A DNA stretch of 64,000 nucleotides from Patiria miniata (GCF_015706575.1 NW_024037076.1:2914001-2978000), one strand, 5' to 3'; shown: positions 46,801-57,575, counted from the stretch's first letter. The notes: generated by a model from the sequence alone, not told the origin. Made by a program: numbers and translations.

Positions 46801-49791
46801 TGCCAATTGCTGAATTATCGCAGACGAAGTCCGACAAAACAAAAAATGATATCAGCACCTATGCCTCTCAATAAGCAAGTGATGAAACCCCTCTACAAGT
46901 GCCGAATAATACCTTGCAATGAATGCATGTGAATTGCGACTTTTCCTTTTGTGGTAGTATTCCAATATTTTAAATTAGCTTTTTATTGGAAATAACTCGT
47001 CCATTTTGGGGGTTTTGTATTTGATATTGCTAGGTAGCAGCAGGGGCTACTGGTCTTGCTCAGAGAGCCTTTGATGAAGCCACAAAATACTCCATGGAAA
47101 GAAAGACGTTTGGAAGATACATCTGTGAGGTAAGGAAACATTACGACACCATGGAGATATGAACGGAAGGAGTCAGAACTCAAGTACTTCAAAGTAATAT
47201 ATGATCATCGCCGCACTTGAAAGCAACAATAAAAGCACCAGCAGCCAGCTTGCTCAGTGGTTCAGTAAGCTAATCCCTATATAATAGAGATCCATGCTCA
47301 CTTATGCTAGAAGAAAGAGCTTGCATTGCTTTGTGGATAGCACCATGGTAATACGCAGGCGCAGTTGTCATACATCACCAAAAATGAATGATTTTAAAAG
47401 TGTTTGTTTGGAGTTGGCTGATACTGGCTAACAACGTGGTCAACATTACTGAAACAATCATTTCATGACAAACTGAAATCTGTCACATTTCATAAATGAT
47501 GTATTGCCAATCGACGAACAAATTTCTGAAAAGACATGACAACTTATTGGAAAAAAATATCAATGTATCTTCAAATTACAGGAACAGTTAGCGCTTTCAA
47601 GGACCAACAACTGCACATCGATAACTTAATTCATAACTCACATCAAACAACTGCGCATTTGTTAAAACCTGTCTTGTCATAGAGGGATTTGAATGTTAAG
47701 AGTTCTGACTCCTTCCCTTCATATCTCCATGATGAAATATTGGCTGTTTTTTGGTCTTTAGGATCCATGTGTATAATTGTAGTCCCTGTATCAGTTTCAG
47801 ACTTCCAGAGTCGCGCTGACCTGAATTATTCCAAAGACTAAGTTGTTAAAAGTTTAGTGTTTGAAATGATTAGAAAACCAGAAAATGCAACAAATAGCTC
47901 ATAAAAGTGTACTCTAAAAATGAAGTTTCATGTTGTGGATTCATTTTTAGGCCCATGCGCAAATTGAAAAAAAATCCATCCACATCCATTGGACATCAGG
48001 TTTTTGCAGAATTTGTTAAAATGGGAAGATTATGTTCATTCACGAGAAAAGAAAATGACGTCACATCATTGTCATTAATTTGTTGATAATTTAAAGCATT
48101 TAAAAGAACAGCAGTCGTCCAGCTGCCACAGTCGCCTAGTGGCTAGCGAGATGAGCTAAAGATTGAAAGATCCCTGGTTCCAATCCTGCTTTATCCATTT
48201 TTTCAAATGACTTTTTTTTTGTTCCAACATCATCTATAGTTTTTATTGAAGGGGAAAAAGAAGAACAGAAGCCGAAGTGTCTTGATGTGATTCTGTGAAA
48301 TTATGTGGTCCTGAATTATTAGATACCAGACATCGAAAAAAAAAAAAAACGTGCAACAAGCCATTCGTAAGATGCCAAATGCGCACCATGCTCCATTTGT
48401 GCAAAATAATGACCAAAAAAACCTAATAGTGTGACGCACAGGAGAGTGTAAATGATAAAGAAAATGACTGCTATACTTTTCTTAAAGACGTTTGTTGTGT
48501 TGTTATGCACTTCTTTTTTATGATTTTATTCTTGTCATGCAGCACCAAGCCGTAGCCTTTATGCTGGCTGACATGGCCATCGGTATTGAAGCCTCACGTC
48601 TCATGACTCATCGCGCAGCCTGGGAGATTGACCAGGGAAGACGTAACACCTACTTTGCTTCCATCGCTAAAGCCTTATCTGCTGACGTGGCTAACAAGAG
48701 CGCTACGGATGCCGTGCAGATCTTCGGAGGAAACGGCTTCAACAGCGAGTATCCCGTGGAGAAATTGATGCGAGATGCCAAGATATACCAGGTAAGATGC
48801 AGAAGTATCTTTATGTGGACTCACTCTCTCAATTTAAAGGTAGGGTTGATCATTTGCCATTAGTGCATTTTTTTTTTCGTTTGAAGCAACAAAAGTGCTC
48901 AAAATGGAAAGACAGGTATTTAACAACTAACTCAATGAAGCATTAGCTCTCTGAATGCTGTATATTTCGAGAAAACACAATATTCTGGATCACGATTTCA
49001 ATTCAAATGTTACTGATCGAGTCATGTCAAAATTCCGAAATCAGCACTCGGGACATGATTCTCATTGAGTCGATTCTTGCTGCATGATGTCACACAATGA
49101 GCCTATGACTCTTGCTAATAATAGCAACTGCTCACGTGTGTCCATAGTGTCAAAGCACTTGCAGCCATTCACGGATATGCCCAATTACAAACTAACTGCA
49201 AACGGATATTTGCCAGAAGGAATAATCTCACAGGGAGTTTAGTGTCATTACTATCTTTGAACCAAGTCAGATTTTTTGACAATAATTTGGTAGATTGCTT
49301 TTTTTGATAGCTGCAAATGATATACTCTACCGTTAAACTCTAAGTTGCGGATCACTTTCACACTCACCTTGCACGTGTACAAAAGCACAACTTTTTCTGT
49401 AGTAATTGTCATAAATTGCACAATTTTGTGCACATTTTCACTACTCTGGGCCAAATAAAGAGTTTGACTGGATTGCTAAGGAATTTCTGTACTGATCAGT
49501 CTTTGTTTGAGCAAGATGTGCGCAGTAATTTTTGAGTTAGACAAAAAAGTATAAGGTGGGAACTTTCTTTTTTGGTTGAGTGTACAAGTGATAACGGGAC
49601 CAATAGAGTGGTACCCCATCTTAGTGGTCACATACAAATGCCACTTTACACAGAGGTCCATCTTTAGTTTGAAGATTATTAAATTTTCATCTTTCTTTTC
49701 TCTTTCTCAGATCTACGAGGGGACCGCCCAGATTCAGCGTGTGATTATTTCCCGAGAGATTCTCACCAAGGCTAAACAGATGGCGGGCTAG
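37862..49791 (+). CDS. ACADM: Medium-chain acyl-CoA dehydrogenase, mitochondrial (ACADM homologue)
   Basis: FAD-dependent enzyme catalysing the first step of mitochondrial beta-oxidation for medium-chain acyl-CoAs, passing electrons to ETF. Eleven exons: 37862-37897, 40352-40460, 40927-41024, 41641-41710, 42703-42803, 43854-43934, 45140-45379, 46184-46324, 47034-47129, 48543-48791, 49711-49791. All phases agree; they total 1,302 nt, or 433 residues (human 421). The N-terminus [12 protein letters not shown] plus an Arg/Ser-rich exon 2 is a good mitochondrial presequence. Family blocks seen: [41 protein letters not shown] (FAD/substrate loop), [36 protein letters not shown] and [10 protein letters not shown]. 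The Glu of IYEGT (residue 410) matches the catalytic Glu376 of mature human MCAD, which with the ARKF and GCTG blocks favours MCAD over long- or short-chain relatives. The gene looks intact. Confidence 0.96.
38010..38215 (+). repeat. Dispersed repeat family (CAGTCCCAGATTCATGTCTT), copy 2
   Basis: Homologous to 31955-32125 (reverse) and 63905-64000; lies in ACADM intron 1. A weaker relative may lie at 39130-39235. Confidence 0.6.
38828..39024. mobile_element. Short inverted-repeat element in ACADM intron 1
   Basis: CACCATCTTGCTTACGGGGC near 38848 is inverted as GCCCCGTGAACAAGATGGCG near 38979, with pairing continuing outward (TTCACAGTAATAT / ATATTCCCGTGAA). Probably a small MITE. Confidence 0.45.
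39282..39794 (+). mobile_element. TTAA-flanked MITE (piggyBac-like), copy A
   Basis: Flanked by TTAA at 39278-39281 and 39795-39798. Ends AGATATAGTCCATCATTTG and CAAATGATGGACTATAGCT are inverted repeats. It shares end and internal sequence (GAAGCAACAAA, TCACAGGGAGTTTAGT) with the copy at 48838. TTAA target duplication is the hallmark of piggyBac-type elements; no transposase is present. Confidence 0.78.
39905..40266 (+). repeat. 21-bp minisatellite in ACADM intron 1
   Basis: About 17 near-identical copies of GGGCGGTTGTGGGTGCTTTGA. Since 21 is a multiple of three, two plus-strand frames stay open through the array; neither connects to a splice site that would fit ACADM. It ends 85 bp upstream of ACADM exon 2. 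Confidence 0.92.
40680..40845 (+). mobile_element. tRNA-derived SINE, family 1-like
   Basis: CGGGTTCGATTCCCGG B-box with a following tail (CGGAGGTTTTTCTCCGGGCT) that resembles the family 1 tail. In ACADM intron 2. Confidence 0.6.
41810..42666 (-). mobile_element. TTAA-type MITE copy C, truncated and interrupted by another element
   Basis: The reverse complement of this stretch matches copies A and B: GGTAGGGTCGATCATTTG at the 42666 end, GAAGCAACAAAAGTGCTCAAAA, and a distal part with ATTATTTGTCGGTTCAGTGC. The far end near 41810 is lost. The element is split at 42044-42547 by a TA-flanked fold-back element. Confidence 0.7.
42044..42547. mobile_element. TA-flanked fold-back element inserted in MITE copy C
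   Basis: Two arms of about 240 bp in inverted orientation, with termini CAGGGTGAGCAAAAAAAACC and its inverse ending CTTACCCTG. TA lies on both sides (42042-42043, 42548-42549). The uninterrupted host sequence in copies A (GCTGTATATTCCGAG) and B (GCTGTATATTTCGAG) supplies the empty site and supports a TA duplication. No coding capacity. Confidence 0.85.
42977..43203. mobile_element. Fold-back element related to the one at 28541
   Basis: GGCCAATTTCAAAGAGCTGC opens the element, and GCTTAAGCAGCTCTATAAAA closes it in inverse. Inner arms carrying TTGCTTAATATAATCAGGT and CTCCATGCGAT are also inverted. It lies in ACADM intron 5. Confidence 0.6.
44041..44668. mobile_element. Fold-back element in ACADM intron 6, left arm interrupted
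   Basis: GCCATTTGCGAGTTA (44049) pairs with TAACTCGCAAACGGC (about 44645). Further inward ACCAAAGACACTGTTGCTAA pairs with the inverse of its homologue near 44550, and GATTTGGGGCAAG with TTGCCCCGAATC. About 250 bp in the left arm, including the CpG-rich repeat 44066-44237, has no counterpart in the right arm and looks inserted. Confidence 0.5.
44066..44237 (+). repeat. 172-bp CpG-rich repeat, copy 2
   Basis: Same length as the copy at 35633-35804 and opposite in orientation; lies in ACADM intron 6. It is directly followed by GCAAGATGGCGTCGG and, about 40 bp on, a donor-like GCCGGTGAGG. Confidence 0.75.
46577..46722 (+). mobile_element. tRNA-derived SINE, family 1
   Basis: TGGTGTAGTGG (A-box-like) and GGGTTCGAATCCC (B-box) are followed by a non-tRNA tail with TGGATTGGGTTTTCAGTCCC, as in the reverse copy at 11231-11404. 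In ACADM intron 8. Confidence 0.7.
47150..47733. mobile_element. 584-bp element with 32-bp inverted ends in ACADM intron 9
   Basis: CATGGAGATATGAACGGAAG followed by GAGTCAGAACTC at the left is inverted at the right end with a few mismatches. It starts 20 bp after ACADM exon 47034-47129. No clear target duplication. Confidence 0.65.
48091..48290 (+). mobile_element. tRNA-like SINE, family 3
   Basis: AAAGCATTTAAAAGAACAGC, GTCGTCCAGCTGCCACAGTC, a tRNA-like stretch ending GATCCCTGGTTCCAATCC, and a tail with GGGGAAAAAGAAGAACAG match 62781-62985. In ACADM intron 9. Confidence 0.6.
48838..49332 (+). mobile_element. TTAA-flanked MITE (piggyBac-like), copy B
   Basis: Flanked by TTAA at 48834-48837 and 49333-49336; ends AGGTAGGGTTGATCATTTG and CAAATGATATACTCTACCG. 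Same orientation and internal sequence as the copy at 39282. It starts 46 bp after ACADM exon 48543-48791. Confidence 0.78.
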
Positions 49792-51680
49792 ATATCAGGC
49801 CAAAAGTGGGACATGAGGGACTCCGTAGTACTGGAGGCCCAAAGTGAGTGTCGTGGACATATCATGCAAAATTTGGTGGAAGGTAAAAAAAGAGGAAAAC
49901 AAATCAACTTTCATCACCTCGGGAAGATTAAGTCATTGGCATATCTCCTGTTAAATTTGAGCTCATCAGATTTATCTTTTTCAAGATGTGTGTTAATTGT
50001 CTAACTTTTGTGGGGTTTTTGTATGCGTTGCAATGCACTTAGCACCTCCAATTTTAAGTCCAGTTGCCAACATGTTACATACGATCCCTTGGTACTTAGT
50101 TTTGTCCTGTTTTAATGTGAAGATGCAACACAAGGGGGCGCTGTTGACATTTTGGCAGTATTTTAGAGAAGCTGAGGGGTTTGATCAGTTGCTGCTCACT
50201 TAGGGTGCTCTTGTGTGGTAGTGTTGAAAAAGAGGCTCTTTTTATAAGTTCTTGGCCCACACAGTAAAAATGTCAAAGAGTCTTTCTTATGCAAGTGTCG
50301 CCTCGCTTTCAAGATGACAATTTCGCACATGTTGGCAACTGTTTTGATTGGACAAAGCCTAATAATCGTAATGATTCAGACTTGGTTTATATGTGTTTGC
50401 AAGTTAATAATCAGAGGTTTACTTTTTGTCTTTGTCTATTTAAGAACAAATCCCAGTATAGAGTACAAAAATGTAGTTACGCTGCAAAAAATATATACAA
50501 ACATTAGAATTAGAGCACTCTGCACTGATGATTAAGATCTCTGAATCTTTGAATATATGCATTAAATGGGACGTGAAGCTTGTATCCTTATGCAAGACAC
50601 TTTACTCTAATTTCATTTTCTTCTAAACAGAAGTTAAGGACCTTTGAGGGTAGAAAAAAATGGTATTCAGTCTTGAAGTACTTCATAAACTATAATCATA
50701 TTACGAACAGGAATAATTGTTCTGTTTAAGCCCTGCATTATGATTGCTTTTATAAATGAAATGACTTCTGTACATACACTGTCACTCTGAAGCACAGTGT
50801 ACAGCCCTTGATGGCTTGTAAAGTTATAGTCTGTAGCAATGTTGTTTTACTGGACAATTCGTTCATTCACTTTGAACTCTAGTCACCTCACCTAATGAAA
50901 TATAAAGCCATAGTAACTGTAATATGTCAAGTCTGTGAGTCCTACAAATTAATGTGTTTCTGTTGTGTTGGATGTATTTTTGGTATCCTCACAATAACTC
51001 AAGTTACACTTGATGTTTTGCTATGAAAAACGTGGTACGTAACATGCATTGGTTTTACATTTGGTTTACTACAGGGTGAGTAACAAAAAAGCGGAACCCA
51101 AACCCCCAAAACTATATTTTATATTTAAAAAAATATGTAGCACCAAAAATTAATAATGGCTGGAAAGCCAATTTCATGAGCTACTTTAGAGATGAAAACA
51201 AATTCCTGAAATTGCTCCATCTGTTCAAAGAATATCACCATTTACACGCAATGACCCTAAAACCTGTTTCGTCCACAAAAAAAAAGCAACTGTATTCTTA
51301 CTGTTTAGAGCAACAAAGAAAATGACACAGAATACTTGTTTCAACAACTGTCAACTACTGTAGTACACAATATCTTTATTAACAACCCTGTTAAGGCAAA
51401 CAATATGATTTATAATATCCACTTTTATTATAATAGGAGCTTGTAATATGACAAAGCAGATACTTTCACAAAGAATACATGAACTTAGATCGCATGTACC
51501 TGTATGTACATTTTGTAGTTAATTTTGATCTTTTTGTTTGTGGTTGATGGATTAAAAAAATTAAACAATCTCAATTTATGCATGATTGTTTGTATTAATG
51601 CTGTCCTGGATTATTTGCTGTCAACAGAGGGCGCTAAACACTTTATAGGGTCTGTTATGGAAAATTTAGTGTAAATTTAG
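49792..51680 (+). other. ACADM 3' UTR and downstream sequence
   Basis: AT-rich and non-coding. No canonical AATAAA was located; ATTAAA variants occur near 50550 and 51550, so the 3' end is not fixed. A half fold-back element lies at 51072-51335. Confidence 0.45.
51072..51335 (+). mobile_element. Single arm of the CAGGGTGAG fold-back family
   Basis: Begins TA|CAGGGTGAGTAACAAAAAAG and continues with sequence like one arm of the element at 42044 (CATGAGCT, then GTTTCGTCCAC). No inverted partner arm was found downstream, so it is a half element or a related single-armed form. Confidence 0.6.
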
Positions 51681-53014
51681 TGAGGGCGACCTTTATTGTC
51701 GCCACCAGAGGTACATACCGCTGCGGGCGACCGTTATTGTCGCCCCTAGAGGTACATATACCGCTGCGGGCGACGTATGTCGCCCCCAGAGGTACATACC
51801 GCTGAGGGCGACCTTTATTGTCGCCCCTAGAGGTACATACCGCTGCGGGCGACCGTATGTCGCCCCCAGAGGTACATACCGCTGAGGGCGACCTTTATTG
51901 TCGCCCCTAGAGGTACATACCGCTGCGGGCGACCGTATGTCGCCCCTAGAGGTACATATACCGCTGCGGCCGGCGACCGTATGTCGCCCCTAGAGGTACA
52001 TACCGCTGAGGGCGCGACCTTTATTGTCGCCCCTAGAGGTACATACCGCTGCGGGCGACCGTTATTGTCGCCCCTAGAGGTACATATACCGCTGCGGGCG
52101 ACGTATGTCGCCCCCAGAGGTACATACCGCTGAGGGCGACCTTTATTGTCGCCCCTAGAGGTACATACCGCTGCGGGCGACCGTATGTCGCCCCTAGAGG
52201 TACATATACCGCTGCGGGCGACCGTATGTCGCCACCAGAGGTACATACCGCTGAGGGCGACCTTTATTGTCGCCCCTAGAGGTACATACCGCTGCGGGCG
52301 ACCGTTATTGTCGCCCCTAGAGGTACATATACCGCTGCGGGCGACGTATGTCGCCCCCAGAGGTACATACCGCTGAGGGCGACCTTTATTGTCGCCCCTA
52401 GAGGTACATACCGCTGCGGGCGACCGTATGTCGCCCCTAGAGGTACATATACCGCTGCGGGCGACCAATAATTGTCGCCCCCAGCGGAACGTACCTCAGG
52501 CTGGGGGCGACCATATTGTCGCCCCTAGAGGTATGCGCAGTTCTGTATACCGCTACGGGCGACTGTTGTTGGTCGCCCCCAGAGGATGATACCGCCACGG
52601 GCGACTGTTGTTGAGCGCCCTCAGCGGTACGTACCGCTACGGGCGACTGTTGTCGCCCCTAGAGGATAGAACTTCCGCTACGGGCGACCACTAATTGTCG
52701 CCCCCAGCGGTACGTACCTCTGGGGGCGACCATATTGTCGCCCCTAGAGGTATGCGCAGTTCTGTATACCGCTACGGGCGACTGTTGTTGGTCGCCCTCA
52801 GCGGTACGTACCGCTACGGGCGACTGTTGTCGCCCCTAGAGGATAGAACTTCCGCTACGGGCGACCAATAATTGTCGCCCCCAGAGGTACATACCGCTGA
52901 GGGCACCCGTTATTGTCGCCCCCAGAGGTACATACCGCTGCGGGCGACCGTTATTGTCGTCCCTAGAGGTACATTATACCGCTGCAGGCGACCGTATGTC
53001 GCCTCAAGAGGTAC
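51681..53014. repeat. Satellite array of alternating short palindromes
   Basis: About 33 monomers of 38-42 bp. Each monomer combines two inverted repeats: GGGCGAC...GTCGCCC around a 4-9 nt spacer, and a GGTACxTACC core flanked by AGAG/AGCG and CGCT/CTCT. Spacer variants (CTTTATT, CGTAT, CGTTATT, TGTT) recur in order, indicating higher-order dimers and larger blocks. Sequence after about 52460 is more diverged, with longer units. The array lies about 1.9 kb beyond the ACADM stop codon. It is open in one minus-strand frame for about 210 codons, an effect of repetition and not evidence of a gene. Confidence 0.9.
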
Positions 53015-54547
53015 AAAATGTCAATAGAGGGCGCTCTATTATCCATATTTAGGCAATAAAGCAGGCACTTAATTTTATACAATTTGATTTTACCACGTGC
53101 AACACAGATAATCGTTCCTAAATATGCTTAAAGCTTTTTTTTGGGGGGGGGGGAGAGGGGGAGTGAGGGGTAGGAAACGCGATTTAACTGGCAGTTATCT
53201 TTTAGTGAAATAATAAGCACATCACACAATAACATCTTGTTGAAGCAGAATTTATCAACATTCACATAGAAAAAGTATAACTGCAAAATTATATATTCAT
53301 TATATTCCCCTCGTACACTGAGAAAAAAATTATCTGCACTTTCCTACTGTATTAGTCCATGCGGCGTTGAATATTTTATTGACAGATAACACAAGAAAAC
53401 AATCTTTTAGTGGCATTTTCAAAATAAATCTGTTGAAGGGAATGAAGGGTTTCTTTACCCATAGACGTTCTATAAATCTTTTTCGACCTCCAATTAAATA
53501 ATAAAATAAAGGAATATCTAGTTTCCATAACAGTATCGGTAGTTCTTAATCATTTAAACATTTGATTTGACAACAATTTTCAGGTCTCAAATAATAAGAT
53601 AAATTTAACAAAACATCTAAAAAGTGTTACACCTGTTTTATTCCTAATTTAACCCTTTTCCTAATTGCAATTCAATGAAATAAGTTTTAATCACTGTTTA
53701 ATTTGTTAAATTTAGGTTTTGGTTATGATATTTACTCTTTTCTTTGTTTTAGGAGGGGTTTTGAATACCAAAAAAAATTTAACGGTATTTTTGATTTAAA
53801 TTGTGTTAAGTCAAAACGGGTTCGAATCCCGCTATGTGGCTTAGACCGCTAGGCCATCTGACTAAGAGGTTCAACTACAGTAAGAAGTAGATTATCTTGA
53901 TTTCCGAGGCAAGGTGGCTGAAAAAGTGTAGGAGGGTACCTGGAAGATTGAAAATGAGTATTTGAATAGGAAAATGAACATGCAAAAACAAAATCTGCAT
54001 TTATTTTGTTAAGAAAAATCTTTTTCCCGAACGTCCTTTGTTACTAGCAGCTAAAATTTGGAAATAAAACTGAAAAATTATTTCTGCATTGTTAAGAGAA
54101 AAGTCAGTCGACTTTGGGCCAAGTTTGTGTCACACTAATTCCTCGTATTTTGTCATTTAAGTTTCGCTAAATTTAATTAAAACTATCCCCTTTTATTGTT
54201 CAATAATTGCTTGAAACTTGTAGGAAATATTGCTTAGGAACCAAGAACACATTCCAAATCAATTTCTCTGGAGAGATATATTAATAAAAACAAAAAATCA
54301 TGTCAAAAATGCAGGGTACATGTACATTCAGAACACATTCTAATTCGATTTCTGGACACGTGTTCATTTTAAATTGTCAAAAAATTTTGCTTTGCTTAAC
54401 AAATCGATACTTATTGTCCAAATCGTCACAATTGACATGCAGAAGCTCCTGCCACGGCTTAAAATAAACAAAACAAACTGCCCAAACTCCCAGGAAAGAT
54501 TCCCAAATGGCCCTACTTTAATAACTAATTAAAACTCGGTATTTACA

Positions 54548-55564
54548 GCCGTGTGGTTGCGAAGGGCGATTTAAAAAGGTCACAAAACATGATTTTAAAT
54601 TAAACTACAATGTACATGCATACATGTACACGTTGGCGGGCGAAATCTTTGAAAATTAATTTCTCACGTTTGGAAGACCGTATCTTCAAGAAACCTTCAG
54701 GGTTTATTTCCCAAAGTATGTACTAAAAATTCGTTGTGATGTGTTCTTTACTTTTGAAATTGAAAAAAAATAGGCCTGGCTACGTGCATTTTTGAAAGCT
54801 GTAACACATGGCGTTTGAAATAACTGGCAATATTTTCAAGCCGCACGAATATCAATAAGGTTCCTATATCCATTATAGTGTGCAGTAAACATTTGGAGAA
54901 AAGCCTCCTTCACGAGTTATTAATTGGTAAATACCACCCTTTTTTTGCCGGCTTCCATTGGTCGATACCGAGACCCACGCCAAGTCACAGAGTGACGTAA
55001 TGAATATGCTAATATGCCCATCGTCATTGTGTTGCCGGGCCGAAATCGGTCAATCGTATACGGCGCTTTGCTAAACAATGCACGCTAAAAAAATCCTCGT
55101 CGAATTTTTCCGTGGAGTCAGTTTAATGTGTATTAAACACTAGCGTTTGCAACAACAGATTAAGTTGAAATTCGGAATATACTTATACGATGATAATAAT
55201 AAGTGTTCAACTACTCGTTCGGAAAAACTTGAAAATTCCTAGAAATTGATAAATACATTTTGATTTTGGGACGTTTTCAAACGATTTCTTCCAGACTGAA
55301 GGTCAGCTTTACCAGTAACCAGCATTGACGTTTCGGCATTGCTTACGGCAATTTTTTTCAGTGTCATAGGGCATAAAGCTTAGAATTTCTTCTTCCGTTA
55401 TAATTTCAATCATACTGAGCATATTTCTGAGAAATACAACGTTCAAATGGCCATGTTTTTTTGGGTGCACGAATTTCACTGCTCTGTTACAGCGTCTAAG
55501 TACGTCATCGGATTAGCTTAGTTGCTTGACAACCGGCACGCTTTCGCGTTCGCAACCACACGGC
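54548..55564. mobile_element. 1-kb non-coding element with GCCGTGTGGTTGCGAA inverted ends
   Basis: GCCGTGTGGTTGCGAA at 54548 is perfectly inverted as TTCGCAACCACACGGC ending at 55564. No open frame of note lies between. The target duplication is unclear because the flanks are T/A-rich. It is probably a non-autonomous DNA transposon. Confidence 0.6.
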
Positions 55565-56025
55565 GTTTTTTTTAATAAACAGATATTGCGACAAACAGAT
55601 GAGGCAACATCAGTTAAAAATGTTAAAGTGTTTTCCCCTCAAACTTTGATTATTTTTTACCCAAATATCCCTCTTTCGGTGTGTAAATATTAACTGATGA
55701 ATATTGACTCATGCTCATCTTAGCTCTGCAGGAATTTCTGCAATGCTTGGGGAAAAAAGTCACGTTTTGGACGAATTTAAATACAAATGTAAGGCCAACC
55801 CCTTACATTTAAAAAAAAAACGTTGGTGATATAAAGATATACAATTTTTTTTTATTTCAGTGTAGGTACAAACAAGTTCAGCACTCCTCAGATGAAAAAC
55901 TCATAAACTCTCAATTAAATTAAAAAAAAGAAATACAGAGGAAAACAGTCGCAAACCAATGAGCTTGTGTTGGTCATGAGAACACACAAGTAGATAACTA
56001 TGTGTACATAGGATTATTTCACTGC

Positions 56026-56182
56026 AATGGGAGACTTTTGACAGATTGGTGGCAGCAAATACACCAGTCTTTTTCAATTGTTTGCGTCATGCTGAAGCTG
56101 ATGTGCGCATGCTCAATATGAGTAAGCAATAGAAAAGGACCGGTGTGTCTGCTGCCACCAAGGGTCTCAAAAGTCTCCCATT
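56026..56182. mobile_element. 157-bp hairpin MITE
   Basis: AATGGGAGACTTTTGA at the left is inverted as TCAAAAGTCTCCCATT at the right, and the pairing continues inward (GGTGGCAGCA / TGCTGCCACC). The whole unit would fold into a long imperfect hairpin. It lies between ACADM and the C6orf136-like gene. Confidence 0.7.
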
Positions 56183-57575
56183 ACTAAACAAGCCGAGGCA
56201 AGTTGAGTAAATATGGTCCCAGAGTGCACAGAATTCTATTCAATTGATTCAGAATGGTTTTTCACTAGAAGTCTTATGATGCATCTACTAGTCTACACAG
56301 TGGGGCGGATTTTGCCCATTCTTGGACATTCTGGGGTAATCCTATACGAGAGCACTGCCAGGCTAACAGTCAACTCATCAGTGATGATTGAAGCTAATAC
56401 GAGGACACTAAGCTAGCACTCTGGGACCAGCACAAATATAAACAGTAATTTCATGTTCACAAATTCCATGAAATCTATCGAAGTTACACAACACAGTACT
56501 GGTACACAGAATATCTGCATGTTTGTAGGAACACCACCTGTGCCAAACGAGTTAAAAGGAAAATCAAACCACATTATATATTTTTTGGCACTTCTACATG
56601 TTTATTTAAACTCTGTACATACATCTATGTACCGACAATTTCAACAGTCCAAAGCATGCATCTTTCTTTTGTTGATGTCTTCTAATTTAGAATGTTATTC
56701 CTAAACTATAGCTGTCACCAACTTACAAAATACACTCACACACTGCTGGGACTATCCACATCTGTGCCAATTCTTGCTCTCAGTTGACTCACTTGGGAAA
56801 TATATTTTGGTTCAAAATATTCACAATGCTCTAGTTTTAGTTGAAGTCACTACATTAAGCTTATTTGGCTACAGGAGCTATATATAAGTTGTCTTTTAAA
56901 GAATTGTTTAATAACTATTCCATGAAATGAAACAATTTTTATTTTAAAAAAAGCAACAATCTTTGGATATGAATATCAGAAACCAGGGAAGACAAAACCA
57001 ATGAAAGGAGATTCAAGGAAATCTACAAGGGAAAAGGACTTTTATGTTAAGATATACAACAAAAAGAAAATCCTGAGATTAAAAGCAGGTTTAAAAATAA
57101 CATTATTAACTGTTATTTGTATTTTTAGTAAACGTGCTTACACCCACTTACAAATTGACACAATTCAGCCCCCCAAAATGGGTCCAAACCATACAGCTAT
57201 ATTACATTACTAGAGCGCTGACTCGATGTACAAAGTGATGCCCTCTGGGCGCTTTCTTAATCTGTCTGTGTATCCTATACAGCATTATCAAAGCCGATAC
57301 GGCTAAAAGCAAAACACTTGACTAGTAAATGAGCATTTCATTTCATTCTGCACAAACAATGCAAACGCATGCGTGTAATCCAATACAGATGACTTTTCAC
57401 TACACGTACGAATACAAGAGGTAGCTGCACAATCAAAATTTTTCAAAATTGGCTTCATGGTTTCAAAAACAGCCAGACGGACCCTTTTTGGGGGACATAC
57501 TGTAGTTATTGACAGCTCTATGTTCTATACAGACAAACCTACCATTTGCATCAGACCTGGCTAGGAACCAGACTA

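Larger units (their letters stand above)
53015..57575. other. Non-coding region between ACADM and the C6orf136-like gene
   Basis: Contains the inverted-repeat elements at 54548-55564 and 56026-56182, a tRNA-like fragment with opposed A- and B-box halves near 53815-53870, and probably the minus-strand 3' UTR of the C6orf136-like gene (candidate AATAAA on the minus strand at 56606-56601). No coding exon was recognised. Confidence 0.45.

Noticed and set aside
51827-52468. Minus-strand open frame of about 213 codons
   Set aside because: It lies wholly within the palindromic satellite; its peptide simply repeats the array and no splice or start context supports a gene.
53815-53870. Possible tRNA-Leu gene
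   Set aside because: A B-box-like GGTTCGAATCCC is on the plus strand, but the A-box-like GGCCTAGCGGTCTAAG is on the minus strand, so no single tRNA can fold.
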